From assembly GCA_903813345.2 (NCBI GenBank), contig CAIIXF020000004.1:29515985-29577985 (forward strand): DNA of 62,001 bases, written 5' to 3'. The notes beneath the pieces are model-generated. The model made no database searches. It had not been told where the DNA came from and was given only the letters and a program-made list of their open reading frames with translations. Both the position numbers and the translations under genes were made by a program. This stretch comes from Owenia fusiformis (lineage: Eukaryota > Annelida > Polychaeta > Sabellida > Oweniidae). Below, one piece after another: positions 1 through 9,654 of the stretch. How positions within the stretch are numbered: the stretch's first letter is position 1; each line of letters begins with the position of its first letter.

Positions 1-320
1 ACATAATAAACTTTATAACATAAACGAGTAATCTGATAGTACTATTATGTCAAGTATCATCTAAGAGAGATTGAGAATTTAATTATAATATTAATGTAAT
101 GATGACAACCAAATAATTGGATGCAATCTTCATTCATAAGGCCATCAGAAAAGCCAAATCTGGATCTTTTGCTTTCAATTATATGTTCTGGGCTTGGGTG
201 CTTATCACTAAATTCAATAATTTTGAATAAAAATTGTATTGTATGTTTCAGTCACACTTTCACAGTCATTCATAGTAGATCAAATAATTATGTATTCGTA
301 AATAAAGTGGAGATACAGAG
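1..320. other. AT-rich DNA, nothing recognised
   Basis: No coding pattern, repeat or RNA gene could be supported in this stretch. Confidence 0.5.
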
Positions 321-460
321 GTTCTTATATGAGTACCTGTGCAAGATCGTCCATTCTTGATGAGCTTTGATAATTCTTCTTTATCGAGTCGAAGACGAGA
401 TAAAGAAACATTATCAAAGTGAGTCAAGAATGGACGATATTGCACAGGTACGAGTATAAA
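321..460. repeat. palindromic MITE-like element
   Basis: Two arms of roughly 60 bases are inverted copies of each other. The left arm (about 326-386) carries GAGTACCTGTGCAAGATCG and the right arm (about 402-458) carries its inverted form with a few mismatches. The loop is about 15 bases. This is the structure of a short foldback or MITE element. No target duplication or transposase was identified, so its superfamily is unknown. Confidence 0.6.
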
Positions 461-565
461 AGTAAGAAAGTTTTTCTCATATGACTCTGTATTGTGCCAT
501 ATTTTCACCATTTTATCATAAAACTAAGTGAAAAATAGCTTCAAATTAATTGATCTTCACCTTTC

Positions 566-646
566 AATTGTTATGACGTCATAACAATATTGAAGAAAAT
601 ACATAGATACACGTGGCAACAAAGCTCCATTGTTATGACGTCACAA
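566..646. promoter_or_regulatory. two CRE-like TGACGTCA sites
   Basis: A 22-base perfect palindrome at about 568-589 is centred on TGACGTCA, the full cyclic-AMP response element. A second ATTGTTATGACGTCACAA lies near 630. These could bind CREB/ATF factors, but no transcript start is evident nearby. They may instead be the ends of a small palindromic repeat. Confidence 0.25.
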
Positions 647-659
647 CTTAGTTTTGTAG

Positions 660-1696
660 AATTAGCATGGATATTCATAGCAACGGTGCATCCGTTGCCA
701 TGTTGTTAATGTTTATAGCCCAGTGATGTCACAAGTAAATCTCATCTTGCACGTGTGACTTTTTAGGATGAAAGATGGCAATATCTTGCATGGGGTAAAG
801 ATGGCTGTATCTTTGTTAGTCATATGAGAAAATAATATAAATATTTCTATTTCATATTGCTAATTCAAAATTTTAAAAAATTGTCACATTTTATATAAGC
901 TATTCCGTGACACCAAGTTTTACTTATAATTATAGGTATTCCAAATGTTCAATAACATGGGTTTGTCGGTTTCCCAAAATGACAGCTGTCAGAGATATTG
1001 ACATTATAATTACTGACTTCGACAAACAATTATTCATCTGGAAGAGGGATGTAGAAGCAGCATTTACAGGTACATGTCTGAATATACCTCTTCCCCAAAT
1101 TCTGTCCACATTATGTAATGGTGTAATCAGAAACTGCTAGCACCATTGCTTACACTGTCAATACTTTGTTGTTATTATTCTCTGATAACCATCTACTAGT
1201 TTATACCACACAGTAATTAAAATGTTTATGTATAGCATTAAACATAATTCATCTTATTAATTAGGATTAGGTTAGTGAAAAGGTTTTACTGTAATTGTAA
1301 TGCAATTTTAATTTCATATAATTATGTTAGAGATATAAAATATAATTTGGTAAATCCTCACAACTTATCAGACATGTTCCCTTCCTACTATACTGTTGAC
1401 AAGATGTCCAGATTATAATGATGTAAGAGTGAATGGAGAATTATAATGAACATGTCACTCTGATTGAGTTATTTTATGTATCATGCTGTCAATTATATTT
1501 TTAATCTCATACTATTAATTACTTTGACACCCTGGGGCAGCAAGTGCCTAAATTAGACTTTCGTTTTAATCTAATTCTTGTTAAAGCGTTTCAAGTTAAC
1601 TCCTTCTTTAATTACTAGAGAACATTACAAGAGAGCAAGCACTGCAGAAATATATAAGCCCTTAAATGAATTAATATAAAAATATAATTACAAAAG
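660..1696. other. no gene recognised
   Basis: AT-rich DNA with only short open frames that show no family resemblance. A short sequence, AGAGAGCAAGCACTGC, near 1632 matches the start of the tandem units that begin at 1697. It probably marks a decayed copy of the same junction. Confidence 0.4.
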
Positions 1697-1800
1697 AGCA
1701 AGCACTGCCCTGAAATAGTTGATAAGGCTTTATTTTTAGTGAGAACCAACACAACCAAACAATCAGCATAAACAACACAGAGCAACCATGCGTAAAAGAG

Positions 1801-1935
1801 ATGGTAGGATACCAATCCCCAAAAGAAGACTATGATTCGTACGACGGGGACCTCGACGGCAGCCAGGCAGATCCCACCAACAACATCAGAAGCATACCAG
1901 ACAGCCAACAGGACAGAAAAAAACCCACACCCTAA
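1801..1935 (+). pseudogene. short acidic reading frame upstream of ORF1-like gene
   Basis: A 44-residue frame starts MVGYQSPKEDYDSYDGDLDG and ends KKPTP. In unit 2 an A is missing from the poly-A run near 1920 (2nd copy near 3275), which changes the frame. This may be the N-terminal part of the ORF1-like protein that follows at 2026. No family was recognised. Confidence 0.3.
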
Positions 1936-2025
1936 CCAATGGCAAACCCAAAATTGATGGGTAGAACCAACACAAACACATCCAGGATAACGCCATACCA
2001 AATATCAAAGAAACCAACTAACATC

Positions 2026-2475
2026 ATGGATACTCTAGGCCTCAAATCATGAAGAACGCCAAACAAACTGCCTACAGCCAAAGCAGACAGAATTGTGCTA
2101 GAGAACTTAAGAAAAGCAACCCACTGGGAGGCTCGCCACCAAGGAGCACTCAACGGCATCAACAATTCACCAGAGGGAATACGAAAGGGCCTTATCCCCA
2201 AGATACCCTGCAACATGCCGGAAAAAGATTAATCCGACATAGCAGAAGTGTTTGACACCATACTGAACAAATGCGGCGAGGAACTGACGACAACAGCCGA
2301 ACTTCACAGCCAGAACCGACTGGAATTTTTCAAGCATGAAATAACATCACTTACTATGCAACTGGCTACAACCATCAGCGAAGAGGCACCAGAGGAAACC
2401 ACCAAAAACCTCCGCAACTCAGCGTCCAAAAACAAACCAAGAAGACGTAATTCATCATCACACAGATCGACATAA
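2026..2475 (+). pseudogene. ORF1/gag-like retroelement protein, unit 1
   Basis: One reading frame from an ATG at 2026 runs to a TAA at 2473 but is broken by TGA at 2050 and TAA at 2230. Between the stops it reads like real protein (for example ENLRKATHWEARHQGALNG). After the second stop it continues with a long acidic and amphipathic stretch and a basic RRRNSSS tail. No catalytic motif is visible. Its position upstream of a LINE-type endonuclease fragment suggests a retrotransposon first ORF; this is inference. Two of the breaks are shared with the second copy, so the element was already dead when it duplicated. Confidence 0.45.
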
Positions 2476-2743
2476 ACCATTAAAAAATGGCCCTTTTAAG
2501 GGCCACCTATCTATACCAAAAGAGAAATTGAATTCACAAAAAAAGATATGCTTCCCTTCTACCCAACTACAATGCTGAATTTCATCTTGTGTAAATAAAG
2601 AAGATGGCGGGGTAGCTATTTTTATCAATTTTCATTGAAATTATTAATTCCAATTCCAAGAACATAATTGTAAGCATCATCATCATCATCATAAACTGCC
2701 AAATGTAAACATTTAAAACGTTAATCAAAATCTTAATCACTTC

Positions 2744-2998
2744 ATGACAAGAGTAACATCAGAAAATAAATATTCAATTGTAACTGGAGATTTTAATATT
2801 GATCTATTCAAATGTGAATCCTATCATGCATTGAGAGAATTTTTAAACCTTATGGAATCATTCAATCACCAACCCTTAATATACAAGTATAGGCCAACAC
2901 GAGTAACATCACATTCTGTAACATTAATAGAGGATATTTTCACTAATCTAAACAATGATTTTATTTTCCAACAAGACAATGTTTGCCTCATACCATAG
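2744..2998 (+). pseudogene. LINE endonuclease fragment fused to Tc1 transposase fragment, unit 1
   Basis: The protein contains TGDFNIDLF and YRPTRVTSHSVTLIEDIFTN, typical of the central part of the apurinic-type (EEP) endonuclease of non-LTR retrotransposons. Directly after DIFTN it switches to DFIFQQDN, the second catalytic-Asp block of Tc1/mariner transposases. That frame stops at 2998, but the DNA beyond still encodes a frameshifted remnant of the block that follows in Tc1 proteins (compare 4867-5100). The junction therefore records an insertion or recombination of one element into another. Confidence 0.7.
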
Positions 2999-3379
2999 AT
3001 TTAAGGAAACTTTGGCATTCCTTAGAAAATCTGCGATTGAACTTTCACTCAGCAAGCACTGCCCTGAAATAGTTGATAAGGCTTTATTTTTAGTGAGAAC
3101 CAACACAACCAAACAATCAGCATAAACAACACAGAGCAACCATGCGTAAAAGAGATGGTAGGATACCAATCCCCAAAAGAAGACTACGATTCGTACGACG
3201 GGGACCTCGACGGCAGCCAGGCAGATCCCACCAACAACATCAGAAGCATACCAGACAGCCAACAGGACAGAAAAAACCCACACCCTAACCAATGGCAAAC
3301 CCAAAATTGATGGGTAGAACCAACACAAACACATCCAGGATAACGCCATACCAAATATCAAAGAAACCAACTAACATCA

Positions 3380-3839
3380 TGGATACTCTAGGCCTCAAAT
3401 CTTGAAGAACGCCAAACAAACTGCCTACAGCCAAAGCAGACAGAATTGTGCTAGAGAACTTAAGAAAAGCAACCCACTGGGAGGCTCGCCACCAAGGAGC
3501 ACTCAACGGCATCAACAATTCACCAGAGGGAATACGAAAGGGCCTTATCCCCAAGATACCCTGCAACATGCCGGAAAAAGATTAATCCGACATAGCAGAA
3601 GTGTTTGACACCATACTGAACAAATGCGGCGAGGAACTGGCGAGGAACTGACGACAACAGCCGAACTTCACAGCCAGAACCGACTGGAATTTTTCAAGCA
3701 TGAAATAACATCACTTACTATGCAACTGGCTACAACCATCAGCGAAGAGGCACCAGAGGAAACCACCAAAAACCTCCGCAACTCAGCGTCCGAAAACAAA
3801 CCAAGAAGACGTAATTCATCATCACACAGATCGACATAA
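3380..3839 (+). pseudogene. ORF1/gag-like retroelement protein, unit 2
   Basis: Second copy of the frame at 2026-2475, starting with the ATG at about 3379. It has the same early TGA and internal TAA, plus a 12-base insertion that adds four codons near 3640. It ends in the same basic RRRNSSSHRST tail. Function as for unit 1: retroelement first ORF by position only. Confidence 0.45.
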
Positions 3840-4106
3840 ACCATAAAAAATGGCCCTTTTAAGGGCCACCTATCTATACCAAAAGAGAAATTGAATTCAC
3901 AAAAAAAGATATGCTTCCCTTCTACCCAACTACAATGCTGAATTTCATCTTGTGTAAATAAAGAAGATGGCGGGGTAGCTATTTTTATCAATTTTCATTG
4001 AAATTATTAATTCCAATTCCAAGAACATAATTGTAAGCATCATCATCATCATCATAAACTGCCAAATGTAAACATTTAAAACGTTAATCAAAATCTTAAT
4101 CACTTC

Positions 4107-4361
4107 ATGACAAGAGTAACATCAGAAAATAAATATTCAATTGTAACTGGAGATTTTAATATTGATCTATTCAAATGTGAATCCTATCATGCATTGAGAG
4201 AATTTTTAAACCTTATGGAATCATTCAATCACCAACCCTTAATATACAAGTATAGGCCAACACGAGTTACATCACATTCTGTAACATTAATAGATGATAT
4301 TTTCACTAATCTAAACAATGATTTTATTTTTCAACAAGACAATGTTTGCCTCATACCATAG
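4107..4361 (+). pseudogene. LINE endonuclease fragment fused to Tc1 fragment, unit 2
   Basis: Second copy of 2744-2998. It keeps TGDFNIDLF and has LIDDIFTN where unit 1 has LIEDIFTN. The D form is the usual one in LINE endonucleases, so unit 2 is closer to the ancestor at this residue. The Tc1 QQDN block follows. Confidence 0.7.
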
Positions 4362-4512
4362 ATTTAAGGAAACTTTGGCATTCCTTAGAAAATCTGCGAT
4401 TGAACTTTCACTGAAATAATGAAAGAAACTGTAAAAAAAGTCAAGCAAAGAAGGACTCTTAATGCCGATGAAGCATTTGGACAAGAGTGTGGATATGTTA
4501 GCGATACACCTA

Positions 4513-5612
4513 CAGGATTGGCTAAAAAAACGATACCCAACTTCAAATCCGGATAAAAATTGTTACATTCAATATGGTACATAGACTCATGTATCGTTTT
4601 AAAGGTAATTAATTTGATATATAGCGTCATGAAATCAATAGTTAAGTTTTATTATACTTATTTGGGAGGTAGGGTTGCTATTTAGGGTCTCTAGATTTTA
4701 GGGAGAAAATAGTAAATCTGGGGGATTATTTTAATTTATTTTTACACAATTTCATTTGAAATATTTTCAAGGTGAATACATCCTCTATTATTTGCATAAT
4801 TGTGTAACTAACTTATTGTTTATGAATATCAGTGTTGTTTATTATCAATAAGTACTCAAAAGGGGTATGTTAAAAGATATAAAATGTAAATATGGTCAGG
4901 ATTTTTTTTTCAGCAAGACATTGTTTGCCTCTTACCATAGATTTAAGGAAACATTGGCATTTCTTTGCGAACAAGGTGTCAATTTGATTGATCTAGATGC
5001 TTGGCCACCCAACAGCCCCGATGCTAATGTGGTTGATTACCATAAATGGTGCCATCTTGGGGAAATGGTTAAATCACAAGCATCCAAAAAACAGTATTGA
5101 TGAGCTGAACACACAGAAACCAAAAGTGCTGAAATGAATTGCAACAGAAATCTGTCAATAAGGCTATTGAAAGATGGCGCTACCGCTTGAAGCTTATTGT
5201 CGAAATAGAGAGAGAGAGGGGGGGGGGCATATTGAGCAATTGCTAAAATTGTTATTAAGTGTAAAATGTTATTAACAAATACTTAAATTCATAAACAATA
5301 GGTTTAGTCACACAATGATGCAAATATAGTGGCATGTATTCATCTAACAAAATTATATTCTATAAATAGAAAATTAACATAATCCCAAAGATTAACTATT
5401 TTCTCCCTAGAAGCTAGAAACACAAAATAGCAACCCGTACTCCCAAATAAGTATAAAATACCTTTACTATTAATTGTATGACATAGTGTAATATACCAAA
5501 TTGTTTGAAAATGTATTACCTTTAAAATGATATATAAGGCAATGTACCATATTGAACATAATCATTTTTATCCTGATTTGAAGTTGTGTATTGTTTTTTT
5601 TGGCAAACACTG
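4513..5612 (+). mobile_element. Tc1/mariner-type element with long TIRs, TA-flanked
   Basis: The left end CAGGATTGGCTAAAAAAACG and the inverted right end CAGTGTTTGCCAAAAAAAAC match. Both sit next to TA (4511-4512 and 5613-5614), the Tc1/mariner target. Inverted similarity extends about 340 bases inward on each side, for example the blocks around 4650-4710 and 5400-5455. The centre holds a transposase fragment (4867-5100). Total length is 1.1 kb, shorter than an intact element, so it is internally deleted. Confidence 0.75.
4867..5100 (+). pseudogene. Tc1/mariner transposase, C-terminal catalytic fragment
   Basis: The frame carries YHRFKETLAFLCEQGVNL followed by AWPPNSPDANVVDY. The latter is the conserved block with the third catalytic Asp of Tc1/mariner DDE transposases. 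The second-Asp block just upstream (QQDI, near 4905) is damaged. N-terminal DNA-binding helices and the first catalytic Asp are absent. The same sequence, frameshifted, lies in both 1.35-kb tandem units. Confidence 0.8.
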
Positions 5613-5806
5613 TATATGCTTTAGAGGACTCACAAGAAGAACATACTACAATCATTCCGATCCAACCACGGACTTCAAACAAGGACGATGGAATTGACTG
5701 TTTGGATACCAAAGATGTCTCTTGCAAACCAATTACTTCAAGTGCATCCAAGCCAAAGCTCTCTACCACCACAGCTACGAACACAATAGTGATAAACAAT
5801 GGCCTT
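5613..5806 (+). repeat. duplicated flank, copy A
   Basis: This segment begins exactly at the TA at the right end of the Tc1 element and is repeated at 7414-7598 with about 90 % identity by eye. It reads as open protein (EDSQEEHTTIIPIQPRTS, then DDGIDCLDTKDVSCKP) in the plus direction in both copies, and most differences are small. In copy B it leads into the unknown gene at 7591-9654. Copy A may therefore be a duplicated 5' part of that gene. Confidence 0.65.
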
Positions 5807-5948
5807 AGCGCTGGGTTTTGCCGATGGTGGCGCTGCGATCGCATAAGCGCCTTGTGAGATTTTCAAATGGAGAGGGAAAAAACATCATCATAGCAACGAA
5901 TCGCAATTTTTTTTAATCATGTAAATATGTAAAATTTTGTGCAATAAA

Positions 5949-6975
5949 ATGCCTTCCAGGTGTGCAGTTTTAAACTGCAATGGTTCAGGTGGATTCAAAT
6001 TCCCCCCTGAAGCACAGAAAGAGAGGAGAGAGAGGTGGATAAAGGCCACACGGCGTCAGTTTATGCCGTCATCATCCTCGGTGGTTTTTGAGAAACATTT
6101 TTCTGAAAGTGATTTTCTTCCCTCAGTTGCTGAATTACGTAAGTGTATATACACTCAGTTCATCTTAATTAAATGATCAATATGAAATAAGACATCCAAA
6201 TGCATAAATTGGTCAATAAAATACGTTTTAATAAAGCAATATAGCAGTAGAATTTACATTTCATTTTCATTCATTTTTATTCCCTAGCCTAAGCTTAGGC
6301 TAGAAATCTGTAGTCTAGACAGGACTACCCGTCAAGCTAAAGTACATATCATTATAGTCTTTATAAAGGATTTCATAGATTAATAGCAAAAGACACGAAG
6401 CTTTGTAGGTACATCTATAACAGTCTAGGTTTACATTTAATTTTCAAATGACAATTCAATCGAGATCAACATGTAGGCTATGCTAATTTTTTTCTGTTGC
6501 AGATCAGAGAAAGATTCTTTGTAGTGGCATAGTCCCAACACTTAATCTGCCTCCAGGACGTGGTCGCAAACGAAGAATTACCACTCAAACTACATGTAGC
6601 AATGAAACTTCCGATGGTTTTGCAGTAACATTTTTTGATGATTTTGACTGTGTTGAGGAGACTGTATGTAACAATGATCCTTTGGATGGGGATGTCAACG
6701 ACGTACCTCTGTTACCGCCTCCTACATGTACTTTTGATCCTATTATTACTATATCTGAACCTGAGGAAATGGTGAGCGAGGAAAATTTTTATAACTGTAA
6801 TAACAATGTACAATTGCATGATTTTGATGATGATGAGGAGGAGGAATGTCTCCCAAGCAACATTTCTATCCCATTTTCCATTCATACTTTCCCCAGTGAT
6901 GCCATTCAGTATTACACTGGCTTGGACAATAGAGATCACTTCATGCTTATTTATGATGTTCTAGGGTCTCAGTGA
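5949..6975 (+). CDS. THAP-domain protein, N-terminal half of a DDE_Tnp_4-type transposase (two exons)
   Basis: Exon 1 (5949-6138) and exon 2 (6503-6975) are joined by a GTAAGT donor and a pyrimidine-rich TTGCAG acceptor, in phase, giving 220 residues. Residues 1-60 form a THAP zinc-binding DNA-recognition domain (CAVLNC near residue 5, then a W, then EKHFSESDF). The usual VPT motif follows across the splice (SGIVPTLNLPP). The third zinc-binding Cys is Phe (VVFEKHF), a one-base change. After an acidic linker the protein ends YYTGLDNRDHFMLIYDVLG, the region that precedes the helix-turn-helix in THAP/DDE_Tnp_4 transposases. The catalytic part has been deleted, apart from a fragment directly downstream in another frame. 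Confidence 0.7.
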
Positions 6976-7290
6976 GACATATGGAGGCTCGGCCAGTGAT
7001 CGCCAAATAGTGGAGCGCAGCTCACTTATCAATTCTAAATGTATGTTCAATCCCAAGGAATCTGTCATGGCAGACAGGGGATTAATTAAGATTTATTTGC
7101 GTCCCAAGGAGTTTTCATTAACACACCAACTATGTTAAAGGGGCAATCGCAGTTAAATCCTCAAGATGTTTCCAATGACAGAAAAATAGCATCAAAACGA
7201 ATACACATTGAACGAATCATTGGACTTGGTAAATCATAGCAAAAGAGTTCTTGGTCACTGAATTGTATCGGTTTGTTTCAAACTTTCAAA
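6974..7290 (+). pseudogene. DDE_Tnp_4 transposase catalytic remnant
   Basis: A frame starting at 6974 encodes YGGSASDRQIVERSSLI and then SVMADRGLI, the blocks with the second and following acidic positions of DDE_Tnp_4 nucleases. Further on, with frameshifts, DRKIASKRIHIERIIG matches the block carrying the last conserved acidic residue. It abuts the stop of the THAP gene, so an internal deletion removed the helix-turn-helix and first-Asp region. Confidence 0.75.
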
Positions 7291-7320
7291 ATTTCGAACA
7301 TCAATTGTAAATGAACTAGC

Positions 7321-7413
7321 CTAATAATGATATACAAGACAATGTATCATATTGAACATAATTATTTTTATCCTTATTTGAAGTTGGGTATTGATTTTTT
7401 TTGGCACACACTG
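7321..7413. mobile_element. right end of a second Tc1/mariner-type element
   Basis: This stretch is a copy of 5520-5612, including the terminus GGCACACACTG next to TA. Only the end of the element is here. It abuts copy B of the flanking repeat exactly as the first element abuts copy A, so element end plus flank were duplicated together. Confidence 0.7.
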
Positions 7414-7598
7414 TATATGCTTTAGAGGACTCACAAGAAGAACGTACTACAATCATTCCGATCCGACCACGGACTTCAAAGGAGGACGATGGAATTGACT
7501 GTTTGGATACCAAAGATGTCTCTTGCAAACCAATTAATTCAAGTGCACCCAAAAAAAAACTCTCTACCACCACAGCTACGAACACAATAGTTAAACAA
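7414..7598 (+). repeat. duplicated flank, copy B
   Basis: Repeat of 5613-5806 with the same reading frame (EDSQEERTTIIPIRPRTS, then DDGIDCLDTKDVSCKP). It reads to KQLLSSTLKK before a stop at 7623. The unknown gene begins within or just after it. Confidence 0.65.
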
Positions 7599-9654
7599 TT
7601 ACTCTCAAGCACACTCAAGAAATAAGGACAATAACACACAATATGATGTTCAGGACTTCCTCCCTAAACCAATCACCAAACATGTTGATCTTGTGGCCAC
7701 GGAGTTTCACGCTAATGACCCGAATGTCATCTTAGGCTTTCCTCAGATATCACCAACGGCTGGAAAACTCACGATATGGCGAATGTTTATACTGCTTTCG
7801 GCGTAAAGACACTCCAGACGTTCACGACCAAGAACAACGTACACATATTAGAAATGCTGAACCTGGCGAGAGAAGATCAACGACTCTGGGGAGAACAGTT
7901 TTCACATTGTCGCGGTTATTACCCAGTCACTTGTCAGGGCATCAACGCAGAGGACAGGAAGATCAGCACCCCTCAATGTCCAATGTCCAATTACCACCGT
8001 TAGCCTTTTATTCGAAGAGGCTTGTCCAGCACGTTCTGTCGAGGCAGCCAGGCGGCAACTGATGTCGGCCAGATCGGCTGTCACCCTCCTTGCTGACGAG
8101 CAATACTGCATCAGGACCAGGTATGTAGACCAATCTTACTTTAAACTAAATAACTTTTTACCGAAACGAAACTTGTAACGACTGTTCAAAGCAAGTTAAT
8201 CATTTCAAAACTTCTTTCAGGTGTGAGGTCGAAGTTATTCTGAGCAGGGGGGGGATTTATGACCCAAATGCAGTTCCCAGTGTAGACAATGTACAGGCTT
8301 TGTTCAACTACTATTTTGAACATCTTACGTCTGCCTTTGACAATCTTATGGTAGAATTCCACGCTGCACCTCTGTGGTAATAACTGGAATGTTATCTCAA
8401 TCATAAGTAAATTGTTTCTTTAATGAATGCAAGTTGTAATTTTAAATGATTTTATGTTTCCAGAAAGTTGGCCACTTCCATCCTGAAGCCAGTAGTAGTA
8501 TTCCTGAAGAATTCCGTTGATTTTGGCATTCACTTGGTGAAGGACGCGTACATCCGTAACTTTTTCGATGGTTCACCTATACGTGTTCTACTCGTATATC
8601 CAGCCCTCAAGCTAGTTACCAAGCCTGGCAGTAACAACCGCCTACTAAGAGCAGCTAACTACAGTTTCCGTGAACCCTTGGACGCTTCCACCATACCAGT
8701 TCCAGAAGATGAAGACACATTGAAGGAGTTACTAACAGCCTTGTCCACAGCTCGGTGGGGAGAAATACTACATCCACTCTCTCCTTGGTATAAGTTATTG
8801 CACCTGGACAGGGCTTCTACAGAGAGACAATGGGAATTAGCTCGACTCATTATGCTTGGGGCTATCAGTGCAGTGTGCGACACAACCATTCACAGTTTCA
8901 CGTTAGTACATACCATTTGCTAAGCCGTTATTTCTCACTGAAGATAATCTCGGATAAACAAATTATATATCAATAATTATTTCTTATAGCTAATTGTCCT
9001 AATTGTAGGACTATTCTAGCTGTTGAGAATTTAGACGATGATGATGATGCAAGTATACTATATGACACCAGCAATGCTGAGGAAGCTGCCATCTATCTGC
9101 AGGATTCCAATGACAGGTTAGCAATTAAGCCATGCTTATTTATAGCATGATACATATTTCTGTCCCTTGAGAAAGTTTATTCCACATTCACCCATTTTTA
9201 GCACCATTATCTTTATATCACAAATCGAATGTTACTAGGCAGGATTTGGACCAACAGGATTCAGATGATTGGGATCATTTTTATGCAGGTTTTAGATATG
9301 TTGAGCTAAAAAGTTTCCTTTCAGTGTTTCTATCATGATATTAAACTTTTAATATTATATCAACAATTGTTTATTTATGAAACATTAAGTTTCAGATGAA
9401 TGGTATTGGCAAAGTTTTAGTCAGGAATTAACCCTGAAATTGAAAATGTAGATGTTTGCCTTTTTCAATTTTTCTTGAGGGGTCACAGTAATTTAAATTA
9501 TCCAACAAAATAAGTCTCCCTCTTTGACAAATGAATTGTCAATTGCAGTTTTCTCACATATCCAATCAGCTTAAATAATATGAATTATTTTTCAGTTGGT
9601 GACCATTCCCAGAACATGGAAGGAACTCCTAAGTATCAACATCAACAGGAGTAA
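7591..9654 (+). CDS. multi-exon gene of unknown family, 5' part damaged
   Basis: Suggested exons are about 7591-8120, 8221-8373 or 8376, 8464-8901, 9009-9116, 9239-9288 and 9596-9654. The last four join in consistent phases and end at TAA 9652, with GTTAGT, GTTAGC and GTTTTA-type donors and normal AG acceptors. Exon 3 is the most protein-like, with GSPIRVLLVYPALKLVTKPG and a helical region ending ARLIMLGAISAV. The 3' exons give an acidic tail (NLDDDDDASILYDTS). Two problems remain. Stops break the first exon near 7828-7890, although the frame on both sides is the same. The best donor of exon 2 creates TGA at the splice, avoided only by using GTGGTA three bases earlier. No domain was recognised. 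Confidence 0.5.

Larger units (their letters stand above)
1697..3050 (+). repeat. tandem chimeric unit 1 (ORF1-like + LINE endonuclease + Tc1 fragment)
   Basis: First copy of a segment repeated at 3051-4411 with an offset of 1354 bases and very few differences. It holds, in order, an acidic short reading frame (1801-1935), an ORF1/gag-like frame (2026-2475), a TCATCATCATC microsatellite near 2678, a LINE endonuclease fragment (2744-2960) and a fragment of Tc1/mariner transposase around a QQDN motif. The first part is clearly richer in G+C than its surroundings, as expected for formerly coding DNA. Confidence 0.85.
3051..4411 (+). repeat. tandem chimeric unit 2
   Basis: Direct, head-to-tail copy of 1697-3050. 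Differences are few: one A fewer near 3275, a 12-base duplication (GAGGAACTGGC repeated near 3632-3650) and scattered substitutions. The high identity means a recent duplication. Confidence 0.85.

Noticed and set aside
1615-2216. Long hydrophobic minus-strand frames resembling membrane proteins
   Set aside because: They lie opposite the ORF1-like frame, occur in both tandem units and have biased composition that follows from the plus-strand codons; they are shadow frames.
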